Source of the DNA: CAZEER01 sp964511215
GTDB lineage: Bacteria > Fidelibacterota > Marinisomatia > Marinisomatales > UBA1611
DNA: 38,633 nt
Reading direction: 5' to 3'
NCBI GenBank assembly: GCA_964511215.1
Contig: CAZEER010000014.1
Span: 1-38,633, forward strand
Part shown: positions 17,372 to 26,496 of the stretch, piece by piece
Numbering within the stretch: position 1 is the stretch's first letter
Layout: the number at the start of each line of letters is the position of its first letter
Translations under genes and position numbers: made by a program
Notes under the pieces: generated by a model
Told to the model about the DNA's origin: nothing
The model's database searches: none
The model's input: the letters and a program-made list of their open reading frames with translations, nothing else

Positions 17372-18271
17372 TTGAAAAGAAGAGATTTTATTAAACACGG
17401 TTCTATAATGTTTGGTGGTCTTGCGGCCTCGAATCTTACATCATGTAATAATAAAAAAATGTCATTTAAAATATCTCTCGCAGAGTGGTCACTACATCGT
17501 AGGCTTCGGTCAGGTTCATTAGATCATTTAGATTTTGCAAGTGTAGCAAAAAATGATTTTAATATTGGTGCCATAGAATATGTTAATACTTTTTTTTTCA
17601 ATAGAGCGACGGATAAAGATTATTTATCTGAAATGAAAAGCAGAGCAAATGATTTAGGTGTATTGAGTTTATTAATTATGTGTGATAATGAAGGAAGTTT
17701 GGGAGACCCAGACCCTATAGCCCGGAAAAAAGCAGTAGAGAATCATTATAAGTGGGCTGAAGCAGCTAAGTTTCTAGGCTGCCATTCAATAAGAGTGAAT
17801 GCTAAGAGTGATGGATCTTATGATGAGCAGATTGATTTAGCTGCGGATGGTTTACGGCACCTAACTGAATTTGGGGCAACTCTGAATATTAATACAATTG
17901 TCGAGAATCATGGAGGTCTTTCATCCAATGGTAAGTGGCTGGCTTCGGTAATAAAAAAAGTAGATCACCAAAAATGTGGCACGCTCCCTGATTTTGGTAA
18001 TTTTAGGTTGGATAATGATCAATGGTATGATCGTTATACTGGTGTTAAAGAGTTAATGCCTTACGCTAAAGCTGTTAGTGCTAAGAGCCATGAATTTGAC
18101 TCTGACGGAAATGAAATCAATACTGACTATTTTAGGATGATGAATATTGTTTTAAGTGCTGACTACTCTGGCTATGTTGGTATAGAATATGAAGGTAATA
18201 CTCTAGATGAGATGAGGGGTATTAAAATGACAAAACAGCTTTTAGAACAGGTTCGTAATTCTGTTCATTAA
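17372..18271 (+). CDS. Sugar phosphate isomerase/epimerase (TIM barrel), exported
   Basis: 299 residues from TTG 17372. MKRRDFIKHGSIMFGGLAASNLTSC is a twin-arginine-like signal ending in Cys, so it may also be lipidated; this signal is the reason for choosing TTG although no ribosome binding site is visible. The body is an AP-endonuclease-2-like TIM barrel: FKISLAEWSLHRRL at the first strand, and putative metal ligands in NTIVENHGG (Glu), GTLPDFGNF (Asp), AVSAKSHEFD (His) and YVGIEYEGN (Glu). Such proteins isomerise or epimerise sugars and in 3-keto-glycoside clusters act beside Gfo/Idh/MocA and DUF1080 proteins. It closes the run; a candidate terminator overlaps its stop. Confidence 0.87.
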   Translation: MKRRDFIKHGSIMFGGLAASNLTSCNNKKMSFKISLAEWSLHRRLRSGSLDHLDFASVAKNDFNIGAIEYVNTFFFNRATDKDYLSEMKSRANDLGVLSLLIMCDNEGSLGDPDPIARKKAVENHYKWAEAAKFLGCHSIRVNAKSDGSYDEQIDLAADGLRHLTEFGATLNINTIVENHGGLSSNGKWLASVIKKVDHQKCGTLPDFGNFRLDNDQWYDRYTGVKELMPYAKAVSAKSHEFDSDGNEINTDYFRMMNIVLSADYSGYVGIEYEGNTLDEMRGIKMTKQLLEQVRNSVH

Positions 18272-18278
18272 TTTTTTT
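18245..18278 (+). terminator. Candidate Rho-independent terminator after the sugar operon
   Basis: GAACAG (18245-18250) pairs perfectly with CTGTTC (18261-18266) across a 10-base loop, and seven T residues follow at 18272-18278. The stem overlaps the end of the isomerase gene. It is short, and five bases separate stem and T-run, so strength is uncertain. Confidence 0.4.
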
Positions 18279-18387
18279 ATTGATAGATTGATTATAGGTT
18301 TTTTGGATAATATATTTTTATTTTCCCGTCCTAAAAAATCATATAATTTTATTTTTATGTTTATAATTAAATAATTGGGAGAAAATC

Positions 18388-20253
18388 TTGAGTCAACAGC
18401 CTTTTCAAACTGAAGTTAGTCAGTTACTTAAACTGATCATTCATTCTCTTTATTCTCATAAGGAAATTTTTCTTAGAGAGCTTATTTCTAATGCTTCAGA
18501 TGCCTTAGATAAGCTCAGATATCTTACGCTTACTAAGGATGATTTTAAATCAATGACCTTTGATCCAAAAATAAGTCTTGAATTTCAGGAAGGAGAAAAT
18601 GCAACGTTAACAATCACTGACACTGGTATAGGAATGAGTAAAAAGGAACTCCAAGATAATTTAGGTACTATCGCACGGTCTGGTACAAAGAATTTTTTGT
18701 CTAAGCTTTCAGGTGATGCGAAAAAGGATTCTCAATTAATCGGTCAGTTTGGGGTTGGTTTTTATTCAAGTTTTATGGTTGCTGATCATGTTGAAGTTGC
18801 AAGTAAGAAAGCTGGCAATAAAGAAGGATGGAGATGGATCAGTGATGGCCAGAGTGGTTTTGAAATAAAAAAAGATGTGAAGAAGGATAATGGAACTTCA
18901 ATCACACTGCATCTAAATGAAGAAGGAAAGGAATTTGCAAGCCGTTGGCGTATCGAGAGTCTTATTAAAAAGTATTCTGATCATATTGACTTTCCAATAT
19001 TTCTCACCTATTCCGAAGTTGATTATGATAAAGATGGTAAAGAGAAAAGTAAAGAACTCAAAACAGAACAGGTTAATGATGCCAAGGCATTTTGGACACG
19101 ATCTAAATCTGAAATAAAGCCTAAAGAATACAAAGAATTCTACAAATCATTTTCAAATGACACTGAAGATCCATTGGACTTGGTGCATTTTAGAGCCGAA
19201 GGTAGTCTGGAATTTATCATTCTATTTTTCATCCCAAAGAATGCACCACCTGATATTTACCGAGCTGACTACAAGTCAGGAGTGAAACTGTATGTGAATC
19301 GCGTTTTCATCACAGATGATGACAAAGAACTTTTGCCATCTTGGCTGCGGTTTGTAAAAGGTGTTATAGACTCCTCGGACCTTCCTCTTAATGTCAGCCG
19401 TGAAATTTTGCAGCAAAATAGAGTTATGGCGAAAATCCGCTCAAACTCAGTAAAAAAAATCTTAGATAAATTAAAAACAATTTCTGGTAACAAAGAAAAA
19501 TATAGCAAATTCTTTGAGCAGTATGGCAGGTTGATCAAAGAAGGAGTCTATCAAGACTTTGAACATAAAGAGGCTTTAACTGAACTATTAAGATTTAAAT
19601 CAACTAAAGAAGATGGCCTTATTTCTCTTAGAGAATATGTAGAAAGAATGCGAGAAGACCAGAAAGCAATCTATTACATTACTGGACAAAATAAAATATC
19701 ATTAAAAAACTCACCTCTTTTAGAGATGTATCAAAAGAAAGATATTGAAGTGCTAGTTCTTGATGATGAAATAGATGAAATAATTATATCTTCTGTCCCT
19801 AAATATGATGAAAAAGATTTAAAGTCTGTTAATCGGAGTGGTACATCAGATGATTTTTCTGAAGAATCAGATAAGGATGCTGAAAAATCTCTGAAACCTG
19901 TCCTCAAGAAAATGAAAAAATTGCTTGGTGATAAAGTAAAAGACGTCAAAATATCAAATCGTCTAAGTGATTCACCCTCATGTATTGTTGCAGATGAAAA
20001 TGATCCAACCGCACAGATGCAAGAAATGATGCGTTCAATGGGGCAAATGGATATGCCTCAGATTAAACCAATTTTAGAGATAAACCCTGGACATGATATT
20101 GTTACAAAACTAAAAGGTAAAACTAAACAAAAAGCTTTTGATGATATAGCACTTCTTCTTTATGAACAAGCTCTTATCCAAGAGGGGGTTAAATTGGAAG
20201 ATCCTTCAGGTTTTGTAGAACGATTAAATAGTGTAATAATAGGAACTTTATAA
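18388..20253 (+). CDS. htpG: Chaperone HtpG (bacterial Hsp90)
   Basis: 621 residues, close to the usual length. The start is TTG 18388, six bases after GGGAG (18377-18381); MSQQPFQTEVSQLLKLIIHSLYSHKEIFLREL is the conserved N-terminus, so no later ATG is plausible. The GHKL ATPase motifs are intact: ELISNASDALDKLR (the ATP-site Asn), DTGIGM, GQFGVGFYSSFMVAD and GTSITLHL. The middle domain has the catalytic-loop region LPLNVSREILQQNR, and the C-terminal dimerisation domain is complete. It is an ATP-dependent cytosolic chaperone. The gene has its own 116-base upstream region; no CIRCE-like inverted repeat was seen there. yaaA follows after 36 nt. Confidence 0.97.
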   Translation: MSQQPFQTEVSQLLKLIIHSLYSHKEIFLRELISNASDALDKLRYLTLTKDDFKSMTFDPKISLEFQEGENATLTITDTGIGMSKKELQDNLGTIARSGTKNFLSKLSGDAKKDSQLIGQFGVGFYSSFMVADHVEVASKKAGNKEGWRWISDGQSGFEIKKDVKKDNGTSITLHLNEEGKEFASRWRIESLIKKYSDHIDFPIFLTYSEVDYDKDGKEKSKELKTEQVNDAKAFWTRSKSEIKPKEYKEFYKSFSNDTEDPLDLVHFRAEGSLEFIILFFIPKNAPPDIYRADYKSGVKLYVNRVFITDDDKELLPSWLRFVKGVIDSSDLPLNVSREILQQNRVMAKIRSNSVKKILDKLKTISGNKEKYSKFFEQYGRLIKEGVYQDFEHKEALTELLRFKSTKEDGLISLREYVERMREDQKAIYYITGQNKISLKNSPLLEMYQKKDIEVLVLDDEIDEIIISSVPKYDEKDLKSVNRSGTSDDFSEESDKDAEKSLKPVLKKMKKLLGDKVKDVKISNRLSDSPSCIVADENDPTAQMQEMMRSMGQMDMPQIKPILEINPGHDIVTKLKGKTKQKAFDDIALLLYEQALIQEGVKLEDPSGFVERLNSVIIGTL

Positions 20254-20289
20254 GGTAAATATATATACTCATTTACTTAAATTTAGACT

Positions 20290-21063
20290 ATGATAACCGT
20301 ACTTTCTCCTGCTAAAAAATTATCTAAGGAGTGCGTGGTTCATTCAGAAAACCATGTATTACCCCAATTTTTGAATGAATCAGAGGAATTAGTAGAGCAG
20401 TTAAAAATCCTGACTCCTGGTGACTTGATTTCATTGATGGGTATAAGTGAAAATTTAGCTATTTTGAATTGGGAGCGCATGCAGGCATGGAGTACATCAT
20501 TTAAAGCGAATAATTCAAGAGAATCAATATATTCATTTAAAGGAGATACATACACAGGCTTAGATGCAGAGTCTCTTACCATTGACGATCTTCATTTCGC
20601 ACAAAATAATACACGAATACTTTCTGGACTGTATGGAATACTCAGACCTCTGGATTTGATTAAACCATATCGGCTTGAGATGGGTACTAAATTGAAAAAT
20701 TCCCATGGGCATAATCTGTACGAATACTGGAGTGACAAACTTGCAGAATTAATAAATAAGGAATTACACAATCATAAAGAACATGTTGTAATTAATTGTG
20801 CATCTGTTGAATACTTTAAAGCCATTGACCGCCCTGTTCTTAATGCCAATATTATCACACCACATTTTAAAGAAAACAAAAATGGAAAACTGAGGATGGT
20901 TTCCTTCTTTGCCAAGAAGGCCCGTGGAATGATGGCTCGATTTATTATACAAAATCGTATTGAAAACGAAAGAGATATTCTTGCATTTAACCTTGGAGGG
21001 TATAGTTATGATTTGTCACTATCTACTCCTAATGAACCTGTATTTATCCGTCCCCAAGCTTAG
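20290..21063 (+). CDS. yaaA: Peroxide stress protein YaaA (DUF328/UPF0246)
   Basis: 257 residues, the full family length. Conserved blocks are MITVLSPAKKL at the start, LMGISENLAILNWERMQAW, YSFKGDTYTGLDAESL, RILSGLYGILRPLDLIKPYRLEMGTKL, VVINCASVEYFKAI and PHFKENKNGKLRMVSFFAKKARGMMARF. In E. coli YaaA limits free intracellular iron during hydrogen peroxide stress; a DNA-binding fold with a helix-hairpin-helix has been described for the family. The protein should be cytoplasmic. It follows htpG by 36 nt and could share its transcript, which would make a small stress unit, though that is inference. The next gene is convergent and only 20 nt away. Confidence 0.95.
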   Translation: MITVLSPAKKLSKECVVHSENHVLPQFLNESEELVEQLKILTPGDLISLMGISENLAILNWERMQAWSTSFKANNSRESIYSFKGDTYTGLDAESLTIDDLHFAQNNTRILSGLYGILRPLDLIKPYRLEMGTKLKNSHGHNLYEYWSDKLAELINKELHNHKEHVVINCASVEYFKAIDRPVLNANIITPHFKENKNGKLRMVSFFAKKARGMMARFIIQNRIENERDILAFNLGGYSYDLSLSTPNEPVFIRPQA

Positions 21064-21083
21064 ATACCTAGATATCTAAAGAT

Positions 21084-24000
21084 TTAGCGAACCACTGCGA
21101 ATTTGCCAATATGTGGTTCTGGGTTTTCTGAGCCGACTTTCTTTACATGATAGATATATAATCCAGGGCTGGCTTCTTGGTTATTAACAGTCCTCATATC
21201 CCAGAACGCATTCCCAGATAATTCGTTTTTGTGATTTAAAATAGATACAAGCTCTCCTGAAATAGTAAATATAGTAATAGTACAATCTGCAGTTAAATTT
21301 GTAAATCTTATCCTTCGAAGATGCTCGGACTCGTTAAACTTTGATCCTACGATATATGGATTTGGGACAACCGAAACATTCTTGAGATCATTTTGTGGGT
21401 GTATGCCTGGGTGAACTTGTACAAAATTTCTATCGAGTATTGTTGTTCCCTTTGAATTCTCTAGATAAGCATATCCGTCTGGGTCAGCCCATTTATTTGG
21501 ATTTGAATAGTTTGTATCTATTACAGTTTGATATTCTCCATCTTCGTTATGAACGTATTCTATATTATACGGTGGTTCAACACCCATGTCATATGCAACG
21601 ACCGAGTATGTGTATTCAATACCATTAACTACCTTATTATCTTCGAACATGTAATTAAATGTGTCTCCATTAGCTATATATGGATCTGGAAGGCGTACAA
21701 TATCGAGGCCAGTATCCATACCTAAGTTGAACCAGGGGAAGTAGTGATCTTGCCCGCTAATAGAATGCCCCCTAGATAATTCAGGTAAACAATCATAGCT
21801 GTTTTCGTAAACACAATGAAGAGAATCTTCTTCAGCAGAAAGATCAAACTGCTGAAAGGGTTGCCAACCAACAAAAATTCCATTCTTATTGTAGATCATA
21901 TTTTCAGGATTACCCCAGGTTTCGCCACCATCAATACTTCTGTATATTTTATATCCTTCGAAGTCTGAATATCCAGTCACCACGTCTTTTGATGATTCTG
22001 CAAAATTATCCCAATATATTTTTACTCTGTCTAATTCTCCAACTGCATGGACATTTGGCCTGTTTGGTGGTGTAAATCCTTGATATTTAGAGTTATACAT
22101 TACCTGGGCGAATCTCGCATTATTAATGAGATCTTCTTCATCTTGTCCAAAGATTATGCAAAATGAAAAGGGAACTTCCCGACCAACGGGAAAATCAAAA
22201 GGACCACAAGTCATTAGTACGAGAGGGTCTACCCCTTCAGGCGGTCTCTGAAAAACCATTTCTTCTTCGATGCCTTCTAAAGAATCAAAATGTGGATTAA
22301 GATCATCTGGTAAATCAGTACCTGGATCATGAGTATGAAAATGCCAGGTATGTTCATTTTGGCTTAGGTTGGTTGTATCTCCAACCATTAATTTATAAAA
22401 GATTTCTTCTTTATTGCGTGCCTGTGGGCAACCAGGTGTACCTGCATAACAATCTCCAGATAAACTTTCAGGGTGAGTAACACCTGGGCGCAGATACCAA
22501 TCCAGCCAGTGCCAGTCTGTCATTTTAAGAGGTTCGCCAGGGAAGATGTCGATGACACCATCGTTGTCAAGATCAACCGGTGTAGTCGCCCTTGGCGAAT
22601 CAAGTAACTGTGTTGCCACGAGTCCAAATTCATTACCTGGACTGGGTATATTAGGGTTCATCGCGTATCCTGGGACATTGGAGTACCCATCATAGTCTCC
22701 AATCATAGCCATACTTATTAGCATGCGTTCGTTATTAATCTCGAAAACTTCCCAATAATATTTCATATAGTCATCTGCACTTGACCAATAGCTTGTGTTA
22801 CCATACTTGTCACTTGTTAGTATTACACCATCATTCCAGAACCCAAGGCTGACACCTGAATAGTTGAATCCTTTGCCACGGTTTAATTTTGTTCCGTCAG
22901 GCATAACCATGCCCTCACCACAGATTTGGTTACCGTATTTGTCCAAGACAGGTACTCCATATTCATCTTCAGCACACCAGTCACCACTTTCGTTTCTTAC
23001 TTTTACAGTAACAAATAAAATATCTTCGGCATATGAAACACCGTAAGAATGAGCTTCTGACATCACTCTTAACCCCATAGGATATCCTGTTTGTTCATAT
23101 TTATTATTTGTATTTACCTGATTGCCACGATGAGCCCATCGGTCATCAAATTCCAGATATATATCCATATCTGAAATAAATCTCCCGGGTACATCTTCCC
23201 AGCAGTCCGGATCTTTACGTGATTGTGAGCAGCCTGGAAGATTTATATTGTAGTCCTGAGCCCACCATCCAGGCCAGAAAGAATCTAACTGATTAGTAAG
23301 AGGATTAAATTTTTTTGGCCAGGTGGATCCGTATGCAGAATGGGCTAACAGTGGGTAAGTGTCTGCATCATCTGTAACATAAGTGTTACCGAACAAATCA
23401 CCTGCAGAGACCTCAGTATTATGAGTGTTCACTCTTGCATTTGTAGATGCGTGCCAGTCTGTATTATAGGTTGGTGAATAATAGCTCAGACAGGATTCTG
23501 CTGTGTTTGCCCCATAATACATGTAATGATCATCTCTTGTCCATTCTTCCTGATCATTACCATAATTATAATAATCAAATTGTTCTTCCCGGCTTATCAA
23601 TTTAGGTCTAAGTGCCCAAGGATATATCAGTCCTATTCGGGATGTCGATTTATTAGGGTCAAGGATACCTGTTGTGCTAATAATGATTTTATTTGATTCA
23701 TGGTTGATTACCCATTGGTAATCTCCATTGATTTCATTAGTGGATTGTTTTTTTGCTATACTGTCAGGATCCCATCTACCGTCATCGTCTGCAGCATCAA
23801 ATATTATTCCTACAAAATTAGTGTCTCCATTTTCAAACCAGGCATCATAGGCATCCTGAGACTCCCAGATACTATAAATAGGAATGCTTTCTTCATCTGT
23901 GATTATTTCTATGTTGGACCAGACATATTTTGATGAATAGGAGTGACCGGGTATACCAGCTAAAAAAGAGACTTCATAGAGATATGCATATTCTCCCCAT

Positions 24001-24251
24001 GCTCCATTTGGATTAACTTCAATATCAATATAATTGCCATAGTTAATAATGGCTGTTTGGGCTTTGCCCTGTAAAAGATACCCTCGGGCTCTGTCGCTCA
24101 TAGGATTGGTGGGAAAAGCATTATCACCAATACGACCAGTATGTTTTATTTGGAATGGGTCTGGTGTATGTATCGGTGTAGGTCTAGTGGTATTACTTCC
24201 AATAAGTAATGACACGCTTGATATTATGATAAAAACGTTGTGGATGAACAT
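21084..24251 (-). CDS. Large exported protein with fibronectin-like segment and PNPY-variant C-terminal sorting domain
   Basis: 1055 residues with an N-terminal signal peptide (MFIHNVFIIISSVSLLIGS). I recognise no enzymatic domain. The N-terminal ~700 residues are rich in aromatic and acidic residues. A fibronectin-like segment (RVKIYWDNFAESSKD...DFEGYKIYRSIDGG) lies about 300 residues before the end and is followed by GLDIVRLPDPYIANGDTFNYMF and NGIEYTYSVVAYDMG. The last ~95 residues begin VVPNPYIVGSKF, continue with IRFTNLTADCTITIFTISGELV and end GKFAVVR, a variant of the YPNPFNP-type sorting domain. The same segment order and wording occur in the protein at 29696-33025, so the two are homologues. 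It is divergent from the TonB-receptor run and probably belongs to the same surface system. Confidence 0.8.
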   Translation of the reverse strand: MFIHNVFIIISSVSLLIGSNTTRPTPIHTPDPFQIKHTGRIGDNAFPTNPMSDRARGYLLQGKAQTAIINYGNYIDIEVNPNGAWGEYAYLYEVSFLAGIPGHSYSSKYVWSNIEIITDEESIPIYSIWESQDAYDAWFENGDTNFVGIIFDAADDDGRWDPDSIAKKQSTNEINGDYQWVINHESNKIIISTTGILDPNKSTSRIGLIYPWALRPKLISREEQFDYYNYGNDQEEWTRDDHYMYYGANTAESCLSYYSPTYNTDWHASTNARVNTHNTEVSAGDLFGNTYVTDDADTYPLLAHSAYGSTWPKKFNPLTNQLDSFWPGWWAQDYNINLPGCSQSRKDPDCWEDVPGRFISDMDIYLEFDDRWAHRGNQVNTNNKYEQTGYPMGLRVMSEAHSYGVSYAEDILFVTVKVRNESGDWCAEDEYGVPVLDKYGNQICGEGMVMPDGTKLNRGKGFNYSGVSLGFWNDGVILTSDKYGNTSYWSSADDYMKYYWEVFEINNERMLISMAMIGDYDGYSNVPGYAMNPNIPSPGNEFGLVATQLLDSPRATTPVDLDNDGVIDIFPGEPLKMTDWHWLDWYLRPGVTHPESLSGDCYAGTPGCPQARNKEEIFYKLMVGDTTNLSQNEHTWHFHTHDPGTDLPDDLNPHFDSLEGIEEEMVFQRPPEGVDPLVLMTCGPFDFPVGREVPFSFCIIFGQDEEDLINNARFAQVMYNSKYQGFTPPNRPNVHAVGELDRVKIYWDNFAESSKDVVTGYSDFEGYKIYRSIDGGETWGNPENMIYNKNGIFVGWQPFQQFDLSAEEDSLHCVYENSYDCLPELSRGHSISGQDHYFPWFNLGMDTGLDIVRLPDPYIANGDTFNYMFEDNKVVNGIEYTYSVVAYDMGVEPPYNIEYVHNEDGEYQTVIDTNYSNPNKWADPDGYAYLENSKGTTILDRNFVQVHPGIHPQNDLKNVSVVPNPYIVGSKFNESEHLRRIRFTNLTADCTITIFTISGELVSILNHKNELSGNAFWDMRTVNNQEASPGLYIYHVKKVGSENPEPHIGKFAVVR

Positions 24252-24376
24252 AGATAGATTTTACAATTAAATAGATCGAAATTTGAGTTGAATTGAAAAT
24301 AATTACTGATATTTTGATATTATAGTAATTGGAGTTTATCTTCTTGATCTATTTTAAGTAAACTTATGGGGGTTTT
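24252..24376. promoter_or_regulatory. Divergent promoter region with inverted repeat, TonB-receptor locus
   Basis: 125 AT-rich bases between two divergent gene groups. AATTACT (24301-24307) and AGTAATT (24324-24330) form an inverted repeat with a 16-base spacer that contains GATATT twice. Several overlapping -35/-10-like pairs exist (for example TTGAAT...TATTTT), so the exact promoter cannot be assigned. GGGGG at 24368-24372 is the probable ribosome binding site for the ATG at 24377. Confidence 0.4.
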
Positions 24377-26452
24377 ATGCTCAAAACGTTAAAATCTTTT
24401 TTTCTTGGATTAACAATATTTTCAATTTTATTTGGTCAGGATTTGTGTCCTCCCACTTTTGTAGATGCATTATTCTATGATGAAAAAATAGAACTTTCTT
24501 GGCACCAGACTTCTTCCTACGGCGATCTCTTATTTGATGAGTGTTTTTCATCTTGTTCTTTGGCAGTTGAAGCAATGACCGTAGTGCATCCAGGAGATTC
24601 TACTTGCGGCGATTGCTCTGGAGGTTGGTTTAGGTATTCGGATGGTACGTATGCTGATTGCGGGGCCGGAATGTTTCCATGTGATGATGGAGGAGAGGAT
24701 GATTTTTCAGCATATGCTGGTTATTCTGGTACGGATACAACAACAGGTACGTATGCACCGGTCGATAGTAGAATGATTTCTTCTGCAATTGACCTTACGA
24801 ATTATACAGCAGCATATATTGAATTCAGTGAAGCTTATAACTACCCTCAGGATGCCACAGACTCAAATATGGTAGAAGTATCTATCGATGGTGGTGCTAC
24901 ATGGGATGTTGTGTATTCATCAAATCCATGGGATGTAGATGAATATATTTACATTGATAATACAATAGATATATCTGAATATGTTGGTAATGTTGTTTGG
25001 GTAGCGTTTCGCTATTATGATTCTGTTGGCTATGGTGAAAGTTGGTTTGTAGATGATGTACGCGTATGGGGTGGAAATAATGGAGATGGACTTGTTTGTG
25101 GGGAGTTCTTTCACTACAACGTGTACATGGATGGCGCTCAGATCGGTACGGCAGACAGTGCTTTTTATACAGTAGAAAATTTAGAGAATGAAGTTGAATA
25201 TTGTTTTGAGATCACTGCAGTCTATGGAGAAGGAGAATCGACACCTACTGCAGAGGTGTGCGCTGTTCCACAGGGTCCTTTTCAAGTTAACCCTGGACAA
25301 TTAAACTTTAGCCAATTAAGCGCTGGTGAATACGTAGAGCAAGTTATGGTTATTGAAAATTTTGATACCTTGGATGCGGATTTCACAATTAGCTCGGTTG
25401 AGTTAGCAAATCTGGATGCTGCTTTTGATTTAGTATTATCCCAGTTTGAAGATGGAACTTTGGGGGATTTTACAAATGTTCCAGACTTAGGTGAAGAATG
25501 GACTGTAGGTGACTCAGCTGAGAACTCATCAACATATTTACCTTTTCCTTCACCTCCAGATGGTTCGCAAAACTTTGCACTTTACAATGATGATGCTGCA
25601 GGCGATGATCCATTTAACCCTGCGACACCCATGCTTGTTTCAAACCCTGCATTCTCTGGTACGGAGCCATCATTTTTAGTTTTTGATCTTTATTTTCCAA
25701 ACCCTGCGGGTCCTTGTGAGAATGGTGAGCTGTACGCGGATGACTTCAAGGTGAAGGTCTCCATAGATGATGGAGAAAGCTGGATATTAATTGACTCTAC
25801 TATGGCAACTGGTGTCTGGTACTGGGCATCATATATGTATAATCTAGAGCCATACATTAGTGAAGTTAGTTCTTTCAGGGTCGGTTTTCAGTATACTGAT
25901 TGTGGTGGAGAGTGGGGCTATGGTGTTGCAATTGATAATATGGCCATTAAAATGGGTGACAGTTTTACATGGTTAACTGTTTCACCCTACAGAGGAAATG
26001 TTTCTGCTTTAGATGGATATATTGATTCTATAGCAGTAAAAGTTGGAGCGTTCGGTGTGTATGATCAATTCTCGATTGAAGATGAACTTCTTGTAGAGTC
26101 AGGGGAAAATAGCATATCTATTCAGATTGGTGTGGGGGTGGAGGTATCCGTGGATGATTCACAGATTACCCCTATAGAGTATGCTCTACATCAGAATTAT
26201 CCAAATCCCTTTAACCCTGAAACAAATATCCAGTTTGATGTTGCTGAAAAGTCGCATGTAAAGGTGGATGTATTTAATCTGGTTGGGCAAAAGGTTGTTA
26301 CACTAGTAAATAGTACTATGGATGCGGGAGTCTATACAGTCAAATGGACAGGACTTAATGAAAATGGTGTGTCGCTACCATCTGGGATGTATTTTTATGA
26401 AATGAAAACAGAAAATTATCACTCCATAAAAAAACTGGTATTGGTTAAATAA
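24377..26452 (+). CDS. Secreted multi-domain adhesin-like protein with two jelly-roll domains and YPNPFNP sorting domain
   Basis: 691 residues; GGGGG four bases before the ATG. A signal peptide (LKSFFLGLTIFSILFG) is followed by the first strands of a fibronectin III domain (~22-45), a Cys-rich jelly-roll/MAM-like domain (~55-232, with VEVSIDGGATWDVVY and GESWFVDDVRVWGG), and the remaining fibronectin strands (~243-298, FHYNVYMDGAQIG...YCFEITAVYGEGES). A second beta-domain (~301-345 and ~530-578, with TWLTVSPYRGNVSA) is likewise split by a second jelly-roll (~355-528, KVSIDDGESWILID...GVAIDNMAI). The sorting domain QNYPNPFNPETNI...KLVLVK occupies 606-691. It is probably a cell-surface binding protein. 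It is the first gene of the run leading into the TonB-dependent receptor, 44 nt upstream. No enzymatic motif is seen. Confidence 0.83.
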   Translation: MLKTLKSFFLGLTIFSILFGQDLCPPTFVDALFYDEKIELSWHQTSSYGDLLFDECFSSCSLAVEAMTVVHPGDSTCGDCSGGWFRYSDGTYADCGAGMFPCDDGGEDDFSAYAGYSGTDTTTGTYAPVDSRMISSAIDLTNYTAAYIEFSEAYNYPQDATDSNMVEVSIDGGATWDVVYSSNPWDVDEYIYIDNTIDISEYVGNVVWVAFRYYDSVGYGESWFVDDVRVWGGNNGDGLVCGEFFHYNVYMDGAQIGTADSAFYTVENLENEVEYCFEITAVYGEGESTPTAEVCAVPQGPFQVNPGQLNFSQLSAGEYVEQVMVIENFDTLDADFTISSVELANLDAAFDLVLSQFEDGTLGDFTNVPDLGEEWTVGDSAENSSTYLPFPSPPDGSQNFALYNDDAAGDDPFNPATPMLVSNPAFSGTEPSFLVFDLYFPNPAGPCENGELYADDFKVKVSIDDGESWILIDSTMATGVWYWASYMYNLEPYISEVSSFRVGFQYTDCGGEWGYGVAIDNMAIKMGDSFTWLTVSPYRGNVSALDGYIDSIAVKVGAFGVYDQFSIEDELLVESGENSISIQIGVGVEVSVDDSQITPIEYALHQNYPNPFNPETNIQFDVAEKSHVKVDVFNLVGQKVVTLVNSTMDAGVYTVKWTGLNENGVSLPSGMYFYEMKTENYHSIKKLVLVK

Positions 26453-26496
26453 ACCAAATTCATTTCTGAAACTGATAATATTTTGATAGCATAAAA

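Noticed and set aside
18272..18387. A CIRCE-type heat-shock operator upstream of htpG
   Set aside because: No inverted repeat of the TTAGCACTC-N9-GAGTGCTAA type is present.
21069..21078. Palindrome TAGATATCTA between convergent yaaA and the giant gene as terminator
   Set aside because: Only ten bases of mostly A/T with no loop or T-run; too weak to support a call.
21395..24270. Plus-strand open frames inside the minus-strand giant gene
   Set aside because: They are shadows of a 1055-codon gene with a signal peptide and a sorting domain; no ribosome binding sites or motifs.
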